Notes: generated by a model not told the origin, from the sequence alone. A DNA stretch of 64,000 nt from JBHOQS01 sp042408875 (GCA_042408875.1 JBHOQS010000025.1:1-64000), one strand, 5' to 3'. Positions 26,855 through 35,799 are shown, counted from the first letter of the stretch. Program-made: numbers and translations.

Positions 26855-27331
26855 TCACATCACCTGCCGAACTGCACTGGCGGACAGCGTCCATATGCCG
26901 CCGAAAAGGCGGTTGATGAACGGCGTTATCGGCCGGAACCTGTATGTCACTGTCACTTTGACTGACATGACGCCGCCGGACTGGATGCCAGTCCGTGCCG
27001 GCGCGCTCGTCGAGCACCGCTGGGCGCCGGCCCTATCGATATCGCAAACGGTGATATCGGCAGCGGTCAAGCCCGGGAGATCAGTGCTCGCCTCGGCGAT
27101 GACCGCGTTCTTGATCTGATCGTATGTCGCATTCGGGTCAGCGCCGACGCGTGCGCCTTCACCGGCAGCGCCGACCATGGCGATGTACGTATCAAGCGCG
27201 CGGCCGAAGTCCACAGTGCCCATGACAAGCAAAATCAGAATGGGAAGGGTCAAGGCCAGTTCGACGAGCGCCTGGCCGCGGCTACGCTCCGCGGAACCCG
27301 AGGTCACTTGTTGTAGGAGCATCCTCACCAC
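26855..27331 (-). CDS. tadE: TadE-like pseudopilin
   Basis: A 158-residue TadE-family protein. After a short basic leader it has RGQALVELALTLPILILLVMG, that is a prepilin-type cleavage site G^Q-A-L-V-E followed by a hydrophobic helix. DFGRALDTYIAMVGAAGEGAR is the conserved downstream TadE block. It should be processed by a prepilin peptidase, which is not in this window, and act as a minor pilin. GTG at 27331 or ATG at 27322 could be the start. It is followed after 11 bases by the large modular protein. Confidence 0.9.
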   Translation of the reverse strand: MVRMLLQQVTSGSAERSRGQALVELALTLPILILLVMGTVDFGRALDTYIAMVGAAGEGARVGADPNATYDQIKNAVIAEASTDLPGLTAADITVCDIDRAGAQRCSTSAPARTGIQSGGVMSVKVTVTYRFRPITPFINRLFGGIWTLSASAVRQVM

Positions 27332-27657
27332 CCCACTCCCTGCGACAGCGGGGACCAGTGTCGCAGGAGCAGCCGGCCATCGGGCCCGGCCGCGACACCC
27401 GTCGCATTGAATATAAACGGCAGCCTGAGAAGAAACCTTAAGTTTAGGCAGAGGTCACAGGGCCGGCTGACCTGGAGGTCCCAGGGAATTGCACACCTTC
27501 CACCAAGCCCTTCCAGTTGTTGCACCGTGCAGCGTTGAGAGGCCAGAAAAAAGGGGCCCCGCCGTACGGCGGGGCCTGTGGCCGGCTAGTCCGTCACTGT
27601 GACTGCCCGTGCCTCCGCCTGACCGCATCCGGCACGGTGCAAAGGCCCGTGCGCGGA
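27332..27657. other. tadE upstream region holding the flp terminator
   Basis: About 325 bases between flp and tadE. It contains the strong terminator at 27546-27576 and nothing else that I can identify as a gene. Expression of tadE and the genes after it must come from read-through or a promoter within 27332-27545, which I could not pin down. Confidence 0.5.
27546..27576 (-). terminator. Strong intrinsic terminator after flp
   Basis: A 9-bp perfect stem (GGCCCCGCC / GGCGGGGCC) with a GTAC loop is followed on the minus strand by CCTTTTTT. It lies about 80 bases past the flp stop and before tadE, so most flp transcripts should end here. Confidence 0.9.
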
Positions 27658-27810
27658 CTACCGCAGTGCACTGTAGATCGAGCTGAAGACCGAACCAATC
27701 TGGGGGCCAAGCAAGAGCAGGATAGCAATCACAACGATAGCGACGAGGAAGATAATCAGTGCATACTCGACCAGACCCTGGCCTTCTTCCCGCCGTACGA
27801 GACCCTTCAT
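27658..27810 (-). CDS. flp: Flp/Fap-type major pilin
   Basis: A 50-residue pilin. The leader MKGLVRREEG is followed by QGLVEYALII, an exact match to the Flp processing site G^XXXXEY with Glu at +5, then a long hydrophobic helix (FLVAIVVIAILLLLG) and a short polar tail ending SSIYSALR. GAGGAGG lies ten bases before the ATG at 27810. It is the structural subunit polymerised by the Tad machine encoded downstream. A strong terminator follows, as expected for a highly expressed subunit. The cleaving peptidase is not in the window. Confidence 0.93.
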   Translation of the reverse strand: MKGLVRREEGQGLVEYALIIFLVAIVVIAILLLLGPQIGSVFSSIYSALR

Positions 27811-27847
27811 CCTAACCACACCTCCTCATATCCGGCCGGGTCACGTG

Positions 27848-27962
27848 TTTGCCGGCCTTATAAGAAAGATAACTGCTGCTGATGAGGCTGCCGACAGTGT
27901 TCCGGCATGCGCTGGTATTCATCAGCTACTTGGCATTATAAGGGCCGGCAAAGCGCCCACAA
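27848..27962 (-). promoter_or_regulatory. flp promoter with flanking inverted repeat
   Basis: On the minus strand TTGTGG (27957-27962) and TATAAT (27935-27940) are 16 bases apart and point at flp. The -10 lies within one arm of an inverted repeat: TTTGCCGGCCTTATAA at 27848-27863 and its near-complement at 27936-27952, one base different. The arms are about 72 bases apart, one in the promoter and one in the leader. This could be a regulator binding site. Confidence 0.5.
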
Positions 27963-28053
27963 TGTATTTTGACCTTTGGGGCTCCAGCAGCACCCCAACA
28001 GGGGGAAAAGGGCGCAGAACCTAGCCCGCACGTCCCATCCCAAATGGACCAGG

Positions 28054-28776
28054 CTAGAGGCCCTGCATCTTGATCCAGCCATGGCGCAACGCGTATACCA
28101 CCGCCTGGGTCCGGTCGTTCACCGCCAGCTTGCGCAGGATCGACGTGATGTGGTTCTTCACCGTCTGATCGCTAATCTTGAGCGCGCGGGCGATCTCTTT
28201 GTTGGAGTTGCCGTGCGCAATGTAGTCCAGGATCTCGATCTCTCGCTGGGAGAGCGGCACGAAGAGCTGCTCGACTTCTTCGTCAGCGGCTGCGGTGAGC
28301 TCGCGGAACTGCTTCAGCACGCGCGAGGCCACCATCGGACGCGAGAGCACGCTATCGTTAATAAGATACTCTCCCTTGCTGACCCGCCGCACCACGTCGA
28401 TGAGCTCTTCGGGGCTGATGTCTTTGAGACAATACGCCGCTGCCCCGACCTTGATGGACTGGAAGAGCTGCTCCTCGTCCTCGTAGGCCGTGAGCAAGAC
28501 GCAGGCCGTGCCCGGCACGCGATGCTTCACCATTCGGACGACCTCGAGCCCGCTGGAGGCAAAGCCCTGGCTATCCACAGACGAGCGGACACCCAACGGA
28601 ATGTTGGAGTCCACCAGTACGACATCCGGCGTGAAGCTCTCGGCTCCCTGCACAGTCGTCTGCCCATCCGCCGCTTCGGCAACCACTTCGATGTCTTCCG
28701 TCTGCTCCAGCGTATAACGCACGCCCTGCCGGAAGAGCGGCTGTTCGTCGGCAATCAGTACGCGCACCCGATCCAT
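28054..28776 (-). CDS. NarL/LuxR-type response regulator
   Basis: A 240-residue two-domain regulator. The receiver has the acidic pair (IADEQ), phospho-acceptor Asp in DVVLVDSNIP and Lys in CLKDISPEE. Between the phospho-acceptor and the next helix there is an unusual insert (LGVRSSVDSQGFASSG, about 12 residues longer than normal). The C-terminal GerE-type helix-turn-helix is intact (LSQREIEILDYIAHGNSNKEIA ... VKNHITSILRKL). The ATG at 28776 has AGGAG nine bases upstream; longer readings lack one. It lies upstream of flp on the same strand and may control the pilus. No histidine kinase is nearby. Confidence 0.88.
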   Translation of the reverse strand: MDRVRVLIADEQPLFRQGVRYTLEQTEDIEVVAEAADGQTTVQGAESFTPDVVLVDSNIPLGVRSSVDSQGFASSGLEVVRMVKHRVPGTACVLLTAYEDEEQLFQSIKVGAAAYCLKDISPEELIDVVRRVSKGEYLINDSVLSRPMVASRVLKQFRELTAAADEEVEQLFVPLSQREIEILDYIAHGNSNKEIARALKISDQTVKNHITSILRKLAVNDRTQAVVYALRHGWIKMQGL

Positions 28777-29270
28777 TGCATTGTGCTCCTGAGTCACATA
28801 GGCGTGGCCTGGCCCGCGCGCGGCCCGGCTGCCTTGTCCGCCCCTCTCCATACTCTCCTCAGACCCCGGCATGCTCCGCCCGGCCGGGCCTGCGCCGCGC
28901 ACACCGCGCGAGCCGGTCGTTGATCCGTTCCGTCCTGCGCCAGCCACAGCGCCCTCACCCCTGTACGCCGCCTACCCTGCACTCTAAAGGTACTCCTAGA
29001 GCCCTCTTTCTGGAATGCGACAGAAGTATACCGCCTTGGCCGCTCCTGCCAAAGCATGGTCACGGATGACATACCTTTTGGGCTATCGCTGTAGAGTACT
29101 CTCGGCAAACGACCCGTCTCTCGCCGCGGCCTGGCTGGAGCACGCGGCCACCGCGCGACGGCGGCCGCGGCAGTAAGAAGACGGGCAGTGCACGCTATGC
29201 TATACTGCTGAGCTGGCAATGCCCGACGAGCGTGTGTGCTTGCCGGAGTACTCCACACAGGAGGGAATAC
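28777..29270. other. Divergent intergenic region
   Basis: About 490 bases between the divergent regulator and binding-protein genes. Two related short palindromic sites are visible: CTCTA...TAGAG at 28982-29001 and AGAGTACTCT at 29093-29102. A -10-like TATACT at 29201-29206 lies 65 bases before the binding-protein start. No gene is seen. Confidence 0.4.
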
Positions 29271-30677
29271 ATGTACGCGCGCACTCCCGGGCGATCGGCG
29301 CGGGTGACACGTCGCCACGCAGTTGCTCTGGCAGCCGGCGCGGCAGTACTCAGCGCATGCCGTCCTGCACAGACCCCAGGTGGGCGGGCCGAGGCGCCGA
29401 AGGCGCCGGCCAAGCCGGTGACGCTGTCCTATCACACCTTCTGGCCGCAGTACCGCCTCGACATCATGCAGACGGCCATGCCAGCGTTTAAGGAGCGCCG
29501 GCCACACGTCACTGTCGAACTCGTCAACGTGCCGGACTACCGCGCGAAACTGGCTACAAACTTGGCTGCCGGCACCGCAGCCGACTGCAATATCTGCGAT
29601 GTGTTCCAGCAGCCATTTTACGTTGACGGCGGCCATGTGCTCGACCTGACCGACCGGCTTAAGCGCGACGGCATTGACATCCAGAAAGAATCCTGGCTGA
29701 TGGGCTACGAGATCCTGTGCGGCCGCACGTACCATATGCCCTGGGTGCTATCGCCCCACTGCATCTACTACAACAAGACGATGCTCAAGAAAGTCGGTGC
29801 AAAGGACCCCTGGGACGACCTCAGAGGTCAGTGGACGTGGGAGGATTTTCGGCAGATCTGCAAGCAAGTGAGCGCCTTGACCTCGAGCGATGGCAAGTAT
29901 CGCGTCTACGGTATTCGCATTGGCCTGACCTCGCTGGAGTACCAGCTCGGCGGATTCATCTACACGAACGGCGGACGCAACTATGCCCTGAACCCACTGC
30001 GGTACACGCTCGACGATCCCAAGCTGATCGAGACGGTCGAGTGGTTCTTCAGGCTCCTTCAGGAAGAGGGCGTGATCCTGCCCCCGAACCTCACCGGGCA
30101 ATATAACCAGGCTAGCCCCGGCGGTGACGCCTTTTACGGCCAGCTCGTGGCTTTCTTCGAGGACTCGACGGGCCGCCTGACCCTGACCCGCGATACAGTG
30201 AAGGACAGCTTCGAGTGGGACGTGGTGCGCGTGCCGAAGCCGAACCCAGGCGCCGAGCAGGTGACGCAGTTCGCCGCCGATGCCAACTTCGTCTACGCCA
30301 AGGGCCCGGCGCTGGATGAAGCGTACGAGTTCCTGAAGTTCTTGTCTGGCTACGCCGGCCGCGAGATGCAGGATACGCTCTCCCGAGAGAAGCTCCTGCT
30401 GCCATCGAACAAAGCCGCCGCACGCAACCCGGAGGGCTTCCTCAAGCCGCCGCCCAACCACGTGCGCGCCTTCATCGAGGGTCGCGCCATTGGCCACATG
30501 ATCCATGGCCGGGCCAACGACGGGAACACCATCATCGCCCAGGAGCTGGACAAGGCACTTCGCGGCGAGAAGACACCGAAGCAGGCGCTGCTGGATGCCC
30601 AGCAGCAGTGCCAGCAGATCCTTACGCCGGCGAAGTGCCAGCAGGCCGACACGTTTAACTACAGCTTCTCGGCCTAG
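29271..30677 (+). CDS. Extracellular sugar-type ABC solute-binding lipoprotein
   Basis: A 468-residue family 1 binding protein. VTRRHAVAL and AAVLSAC (Cys30) give a twin-arginine lipoprotein signal. The mature part contains KERRPHVTVELVNVPDYR, DLTDRLKRDGIDI, and the family's QWTWEDFRQICKQ helix. The C-terminal region is typical (IAQELDKALRGEKTPKQAL). GGAGGGAATAC directly precedes the ATG at 29271, which decides the start over one 13 codons earlier. No permease is adjacent. Confidence 0.87.
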   Translation: MYARTPGRSARVTRRHAVALAAGAAVLSACRPAQTPGGRAEAPKAPAKPVTLSYHTFWPQYRLDIMQTAMPAFKERRPHVTVELVNVPDYRAKLATNLAAGTAADCNICDVFQQPFYVDGGHVLDLTDRLKRDGIDIQKESWLMGYEILCGRTYHMPWVLSPHCIYYNKTMLKKVGAKDPWDDLRGQWTWEDFRQICKQVSALTSSDGKYRVYGIRIGLTSLEYQLGGFIYTNGGRNYALNPLRYTLDDPKLIETVEWFFRLLQEEGVILPPNLTGQYNQASPGGDAFYGQLVAFFEDSTGRLTLTRDTVKDSFEWDVVRVPKPNPGAEQVTQFAADANFVYAKGPALDEAYEFLKFLSGYAGREMQDTLSREKLLLPSNKAAARNPEGFLKPPPNHVRAFIEGRAIGHMIHGRANDGNTIIAQELDKALRGEKTPKQALLDAQQQCQQILTPAKCQQADTFNYSFSA

Positions 30678-30757
30678 GGACACCGTGGCAGCGGCCTTTC
30701 TTGCTCGATGGCCAGCCGATCACAAGGCCGCCGCGGTGGCAGGCATGGTGAGCGTTT

Positions 30758-31756
30758 ATGTACACGCGTCTCGGTGAGGCCACCCTAAAGACCGGCGAGC
30801 GGATGGAGCTCGGCGTGGTCGTGGGACCGGATGCGGAATGGGCCAGCCGCATCAGCGCTCTGCTCGGCCACAAGCCCGGCGAGTACCGCTATCACATCAG
30901 CGAGGCACTGCTCCGTCCGCTCGATGAACTGGAGACTCGCTTCTATGTTGGCCATTTGGATGGCCAGCCGATCACACATGTCATGATCGTGGGGGCGCGC
31001 GGCGCCGGTATCCTGGGCCATGTATACACAGTGCCGGAGTGGCGCCGGCGCGGCGCGTACCAGGCCCTCATGGACGTGCAGATGCGTGACACGGCCGCGG
31101 CCGGCTACCGCATCCTCACTCTCGGTACAGGCTACGATACGCCGCCGTACTGGATCTATTCCCACTTCGGCTTTCGCTCGATCGCCCCAGGGAGCGGGGC
31201 AATGCGCTGGCTCGCCACACCTGATGCCGAGGAGCGGTACCTCGCGCCGGCGCCGGTGATAGTGCGCGAGCTGCGTTGGTCTGACTGGGGCGCGCTCAAT
31301 GTGACGGCCATGCACGCGACGTCTCCAGACGACGAGCTGCCGCGCAGTGTGGTGTTACAGCTCAAGGGGCAGGGGAACGCCGAGGGCAGCTTCGCTGCGC
31401 TGCGGCAGCGCATGGAGCGCCGACCGGCTCCGCCGCCAGGCATCCAGGCCCGCGTGCTGGTGAGCGCCACAGGCGCTGTGCCCGGCTGGGCCATCCTTGC
31501 GCCCGACCCACGCTGGTTCGGCGACGTGTGGGTGCTTGATGTGTACGCCCTGCCGGCCTTCTGGGAGCGCGCCGAGGAGCTGATCACTGGGCTCGCCTGG
31601 CCGGAGGCTCCGGTCGCGGCATATAGCACCCAGCCCATCGGGCCGCGCGCTCGCCTGCTCCAATCGCAGGGGTTCGTTCGCACTGCCGTGCTCCGCCACT
31701 GGCTGCGCCTGGGCGATGAGCTGCGGGATGTGACCATCTGGGTGCGCGGTCTATGA
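30758..31756 (+). CDS. GNAT family N-acetyltransferase
   Basis: A 332-residue protein with an N-terminal GNAT domain: VGHLDGQPITHVMIVG, then GHVYTVPEWRRRGAYQALM, in which RRRGAY is the acetyl-CoA-binding loop, and PPYWIYSHFGFRSI near residue 130. The second half (residues 170-330) does not show a clear motif and may be a degenerate second GNAT fold, as in two-domain members. The ATG at 30758 has GGTGAG upstream. Substrate unknown. It is followed 20 bases later by the sugar dehydrogenase gene. Confidence 0.78.
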   Translation: MYTRLGEATLKTGERMELGVVVGPDAEWASRISALLGHKPGEYRYHISEALLRPLDELETRFYVGHLDGQPITHVMIVGARGAGILGHVYTVPEWRRRGAYQALMDVQMRDTAAAGYRILTLGTGYDTPPYWIYSHFGFRSIAPGSGAMRWLATPDAEERYLAPAPVIVRELRWSDWGALNVTAMHATSPDDELPRSVVLQLKGQGNAEGSFAALRQRMERRPAPPPGIQARVLVSATGAVPGWAILAPDPRWFGDVWVLDVYALPAFWERAEELITGLAWPEAPVAAYSTQPIGPRARLLQSQGFVRTAVLRHWLRLGDELRDVTIWVRGL

Positions 31757-31775
31757 TCGTGACGGGCCGTGCGCC

Positions 31776-33131
31776 GTGCCCGGCCACAGGTCACCACACG
31801 GCACGGCCGCTGTAGCCAGGGTGGGACTGGTCGTGATAGAGCCGGTTGTGAGAGATACCGAACAACGGCCTCGCGGATCCCTTGGTCGTGCTGGCCCCAG
31901 CCAAGCCTTCGCTAGACGCTCTGGACTGGCAGTGCTGGCAGCAGCTCTGGTCGTCGCTGGCATTGCCTGCGTCGGCAGCATGAGCCGCGCGCCCGCATCA
32001 AACCCACCGCCAGCCGCTCCACAGGGTAGCAGCGCGATCCCACGCTTTGACCCGGCTGTGACGACTATCCGGCTCGAACGTGTCGTCAGTGGGCTACGCA
32101 CTCCCACGGGGATCGCCAGTGCGCATGACGGGAGCGGACGCCTCTTCATCACGGAGAAGGCCGGCACCGTCCGTATCGTGCGCGGCGGCGAGCTACTGCC
32201 ACAGGCCTTCCTTGACATCAGGAATCTCGTCGGCTCAGGGGGCTCCGAGCAGGGGCTGCTGGGGCTGGCGTTCCATCCGCGCTACGCGACGACCGGGGTC
32301 TTCTTTGTGAACTATACGGACCGCAACGGCGACACCGTCGTGGCGCGCTACCGGGCCTCAGCCGATCCGGAGCGCGCTGACCCGGCCAGCGCCACCGTGG
32401 TGTTGGCGGTGAAACAGCCGGCGGCGAACCACAACGGCGGGCACCTCGCCTTCGGGCCGGACGGCAAGCTCTACATCGGCCTCGGTGATGGCGGCGGTGC
32501 AGGCGACCGCTTCGGCAACGCCCAGAACCCGGCTGCGTTGCTCGGCAAGATGCTGCGCATCGACGTCGATGCTGGCGAGCCATACGCCATCCCATCGGAT
32601 AACCCGTTTCGAGATCGTCCTGGCTACCGGCCGGAGATCTGGGCTCTCGGTCTACGGAACCCCTGGCGCTACTCCTTCGACCGTGCCACCGGCGATCTCT
32701 ACATCGCCGACGTCGGGCAGAACGCGTACGAAGAAGTGAACTTCCAGCCCGCATCGTCACGAGGCGGCGAGAACTATGGCTGGCCGCGCATGGAAGGCAC
32801 ACACTGCTATCCATCAGGTGCAGCGTGTGACCGCGGCGGCCTCGTGCTGCCTGTTGGCGAGTACGGGCGCTCCGGTGGCTGCTCGGTCACCGGCGGGTAT
32901 GTCTACCGCGGTCGCAGCGAGCTGGCCCTCACCGGGGCGTACTTCTTCGCCGACTTCTGTAGCGGGACCTTCTGGTCGCTGCACCGCGATGCCGCCGGCC
33001 AGTGGGTGCAGACCGAGCTCCTGCGCAGCGGCGTGTCCATTAGCTCCTTCGGTGAAGACGAGGCCGGTGAGCTCTACGTGGTCGGGTATAACAACGGCAC
33101 GCTATACCGCCTGCGGGCAGCCGCACGGTAG
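31776..33131 (+). CDS. PQQ-dependent sugar dehydrogenase-like protein (glucose/sorbosone dehydrogenase)
   Basis: A six-bladed beta-propeller protein of the GSDH family, expected to oxidise aldoses with pyrroloquinoline quinone outside the membrane. Diagnostic blocks are GLRTPTGIASAHDGSGRLFI, EQGLLGLAFHP, NHNGGHLAFGPDGKLYIGLGDGG, LRIDVDAGEPYAIPSDNPF, EIWALGLRNPWRYSFDR and GGYVYRG. A Cys in VVAGIAC after a hydrophobic run suggests a lipoprotein. The start is uncertain: GTG at 31776 is the longest reading; the GTG at 31833 has GGGTGGGA upstream and gives a more normal signal peptide. No PQQ synthesis genes are in the window. Confidence 0.85.
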   Translation: MPGHRSPHGTAAVARVGLVVIEPVVRDTEQRPRGSLGRAGPSQAFARRSGLAVLAAALVVAGIACVGSMSRAPASNPPPAAPQGSSAIPRFDPAVTTIRLERVVSGLRTPTGIASAHDGSGRLFITEKAGTVRIVRGGELLPQAFLDIRNLVGSGGSEQGLLGLAFHPRYATTGVFFVNYTDRNGDTVVARYRASADPERADPASATVVLAVKQPAANHNGGHLAFGPDGKLYIGLGDGGGAGDRFGNAQNPAALLGKMLRIDVDAGEPYAIPSDNPFRDRPGYRPEIWALGLRNPWRYSFDRATGDLYIADVGQNAYEEVNFQPASSRGGENYGWPRMEGTHCYPSGAACDRGGLVLPVGEYGRSGGCSVTGGYVYRGRSELALTGAYFFADFCSGTFWSLHRDAAGQWVQTELLRSGVSISSFGEDEAGELYVVGYNNGTLYRLRAAAR

Positions 33132-33234
33132 CCAGCTCAGTGGCTACAGCGTGCTGCTTCGGCAGGTTGGCGCTATGGAAACGATGCGACGCGGGAACCA
33201 GACCAAGGAGGCGAGCGGAGGGAGACGTGACGTC

Positions 33235-33699
33235 ATGCTGCGAAACTTTAGCTGGCTGGAGGGCGAGCAGCTGGCAGGCTGCGCTCGCCCGGACAGCGAG
33301 GAGGCCCTGGCAGAACTGGCGCGCCGGAGCATTGGACTCGTGATCAACCTGCACGAACGTCCCCATGATCCGGCGCTGCTGGCGCGCTACGGCCTGGAGG
33401 AGTTCCATCTACCCGTGCCCGACTTTACTGCGCCTACACCTGAGCAGCTCGCGCAGGGTGTCGCGGCGATCGAGCACGCCCTTGCCCAGGGCCGGAAGGT
33501 TGCCGTGCATTGCGGCGCGGGACTGGGCCGCACCGGCACACTGCTGGCAGCCTACCTGGTCCACCAGGGGCTCTCACCCGAGCAGGCGATTGCCCGCGTG
33601 CGCGCGGCGCGCCCTGGCTCGGTGGAGACGCCAGAGCAGGTCGCAGCTGTCGAGGCATACGCTCGCCGGATACGTCCTGAAGGTTCCTCGTCCCGCTGA
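33235..33699 (+). CDS. Dual-specificity/tyrosine protein phosphatase
   Basis: A 154-residue phosphatase. The signature HCGAGLGRTG supplies the nucleophile Cys93 and the Arg, matching HCxxGxxR. An Asp in PVPDFTAPT is a good candidate for the general acid. The N-terminal NFSWLEGEQLAG is shared by a family of small archaeal and bacterial phosphatases. I chose the ATG at 33235, ten bases after GGAGGGAG; an ATG 20 codons upstream is possible but has a weak site. Target proteins are unknown. Confidence 0.87.
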   Translation: MLRNFSWLEGEQLAGCARPDSEEALAELARRSIGLVINLHERPHDPALLARYGLEEFHLPVPDFTAPTPEQLAQGVAAIEHALAQGRKVAVHCGAGLGRTGTLLAAYLVHQGLSPEQAIARVRAARPGSVETPEQVAAVEAYARRIRPEGSSSR

Positions 33700-34101
33700 G
33701 TGCAGGGAACACGTACCTCGCGCGCTCGATCTGCCGCCTTGCAAGACCGCGTCGATATCTTTGAGACCTCGACGGGGTGCCTGGTGGGCGGCCTGGATGT
33801 GCCTGGGATCAGTGGAATCATCGGAGTAGTGTCTCGCAAGTAAAGCCGGCCGGTGCAACCGGCCACGTCCTCATATTGCCCTCAAAAGGGGCTGTCGCCC
33901 AGCCGGCTCTGCATGGGCTGGGTGGCCTGTCTCTATCTGTATCCGTCCCCGAACCTTGCCGGTGGCCTGTTCCTCTGGGGCCTTGCAGTTCGGGCGCGGC
34001 TCTGCCACAATGCACTGCGCTCGCACTTCGCTGGGGAGGCCGTACGCGCCGCTCCAGGCCGAGAGCATGCGGGCAAGTCCTGTGCAGGCGTTTACGTACC
34101 T
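33700..34101. other. 400-base gap with hairpin-rich leader
   Basis: No gene is evident. Three consecutive hairpins occur: 33848-33864 (GGCCGGT/ACCGGCC), 33878-33892 (GCCCT/GGGGC) and 33898-33922 (CCCAGCC/GGCTGGG). They precede the deacetylase-like gene and could be a structured leader, or chance in GC-rich DNA. I could not match them to a known riboswitch. Confidence 0.35.
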
Positions 34102-35799
34102 ATGACCGAGAGCCACGGCCCGCTTCATCCAGTTCACGATGGTCCGGTTCCGCTTGTGCTGGTGCTGGACCTCGGTCGTGAGCAAGCACCGACCTCGCCG
34201 TACTACCTCGAGCTCCTGGCCCATGCGGGCCTGCCGTATCGCTGTGTACCAGCGGCTGCGCTGGCGCAGCCAGATGACCTTCAGGCGCGCCTACTCTTGC
34301 TGCCGCATCTGCGCTTGATGGAACAGGAGCGGGAAGGCGTACGCCGGCTGGTAGTGGCCGGTGTAGGAGTGATCGGCCTGGGCGGCGCCAGCGGCCTGGA
34401 CGATCTCTTCGGGGTGCGTCCGCTTGCTGTCGAGCGCGAGGGCTTCGCCGCTGTGGCCGCTCCGGAGCATACGATCACTGCCGGCCTGCGCTCATCGCTG
34501 CACTACTTCAGCGCGCGCCCGGCCCAAGCTGTGACAGCGCGAGTGCTGCTGACGGCAGGCAATACCGGCTCCGCACGCGGGCCGCTCTCGCTGCTGGCGG
34601 AGACGCGCTACGGCCGCGGCCCGGCGATCTACTGCGGCGTGGACATCGCGGACACTGTGCTGCAGATCCAGCTTGGCCGGCCGATCTATCATGATGGTCC
34701 GCCCGCGCCCGACGGCACTGCCCCGATCGACGATGGCATCCTCAAGACGGACGACGGCACCGTCCTGAACTACGAGCGCGACCGCATCGCCGGCCCGGAC
34801 AATCGCTTCTTCGGCGAGCCCGTAGCCGACGAATGGCGGGCCATTCTCTTGAAAGCGATCTTCTACACTTACCAGACCCTGGCTGCGCCTGAGCCACTGC
34901 CTATGCTATGGTACTGGCCCGATGGCCTGGAGGCGATCGGCCATCTCTCACACGACTCAGACGGGAACCAGGTCGAGCACGCCTGGGAGCTTCTGGCCCG
35001 CGTGGCGGAACTGGGCATCACTTCGACCTGGTGCTGCATGCTCGACGGCTACCCGCCGGAGGTCTATGAGGGCATCAAACGGCATGGCTCCGAGATTGCC
35101 TTGCACTATGACGCCCGCACCGGCACGCCGCGCACGACCTGGAGCGAGGAGAACTTCCGTGCCCAGCATGCCTGGCTGAAGGAGCTCAGCGGCACGCCGG
35201 ACATCATCACGAACAAGAACCACTACCTGCGCTGGGAAGGCCAGCTGGATTTCTTTGCCTGGTGCGAGCGTGCCGGGATCCAGGCAGAGCAGAGCAAGGG
35301 GCCAAGCAAGAGCGGCAATGTGGGCTTCATCTACGGTGGGTGCCATCCGTGGGTCCCGTTTGATAGCGCTGCCGGCCGCTTCCTCAACGTGTTGGAGGTG
35401 AACCTGTTCACGCAGGACCTCGTGCTCACCACGCCATATTCGGTGGGCCCGCATCTAGTTGATCGCACGCGGGCGCACTACGGGGTGGCGCACTTTCTCT
35501 TCCATCCGGCGCACGTCTTTAAGCCGGGCATTGCCCAGGCCATGCACGATATCGTCCGCTACGCCCAGGGCCAGGGTATACCGTGGTGGACCTGCCGGCA
35601 GATCAACGCCTGGGAGCGCGCTCGCCGCAGCGTACGCTTTTCCTATGCCCAGGACGGCAGCTATACTCTTGCTGCTCCATGTCCTCTAGCGCGGGCAACG
35701 ATCCTGGAGCTTGGCGGAGAGGACGTGGTGCGATACGGGTTCGGGTTTCGCAGCCGCGTCTTCGACCTGGAAGCGGGCAAACACGTGCGAGTGCTGTAG
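34102..35799 (+). CDS. Polysaccharide deacetylase-like protein with amidotransferase-like N-terminal domain
   Basis: A 565-residue protein. The first 170 residues resemble a glutamine amidotransferase/beta-galactosidase-trimerisation fold (YYLELLAHAGLPYRCV, LLLLPHLRLM, AGVGVIGLGG). The second half resembles a NodB-type deacetylase barrel: IGHLSHDSDGNQVEHAWELL, LGITSTWCCMLDGYPPEVYE, GSEIALHYDAR, and a later HPAHVFKPG. The Asp-rich and His motifs fit a metal site, but I am not certain all ligands are present. The ATG at 34102 lacks a good ribosome site. Function unknown; carbohydrate metabolism is likely given its neighbours. Confidence 0.6.
   Translation: MTESHGPLHPVHDGPVPLVLVLDLGREQAPTSPYYLELLAHAGLPYRCVPAAALAQPDDLQARLLLLPHLRLMEQEREGVRRLVVAGVGVIGLGGASGLDDLFGVRPLAVEREGFAAVAAPEHTITAGLRSSLHYFSARPAQAVTARVLLTAGNTGSARGPLSLLAETRYGRGPAIYCGVDIADTVLQIQLGRPIYHDGPPAPDGTAPIDDGILKTDDGTVLNYERDRIAGPDNRFFGEPVADEWRAILLKAIFYTYQTLAAPEPLPMLWYWPDGLEAIGHLSHDSDGNQVEHAWELLARVAELGITSTWCCMLDGYPPEVYEGIKRHGSEIALHYDARTGTPRTTWSEENFRAQHAWLKELSGTPDIITNKNHYLRWEGQLDFFAWCERAGIQAEQSKGPSKSGNVGFIYGGCHPWVPFDSAAGRFLNVLEVNLFTQDLVLTTPYSVGPHLVDRTRAHYGVAHFLFHPAHVFKPGIAQAMHDIVRYAQGQGIPWWTCRQINAWERARRSVRFSYAQDGSYTLAAPCPLARATILELGGEDVVRYGFGFRSRVFDLEAGKHVRVL

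Noticed and set aside
32776..33234. Extended N-terminus of the tyrosine phosphatase
   Set aside because: It overlaps the sugar dehydrogenase gene in another frame; the ATG at 33235 has a ribosome site and starts at the conserved NFSW block.
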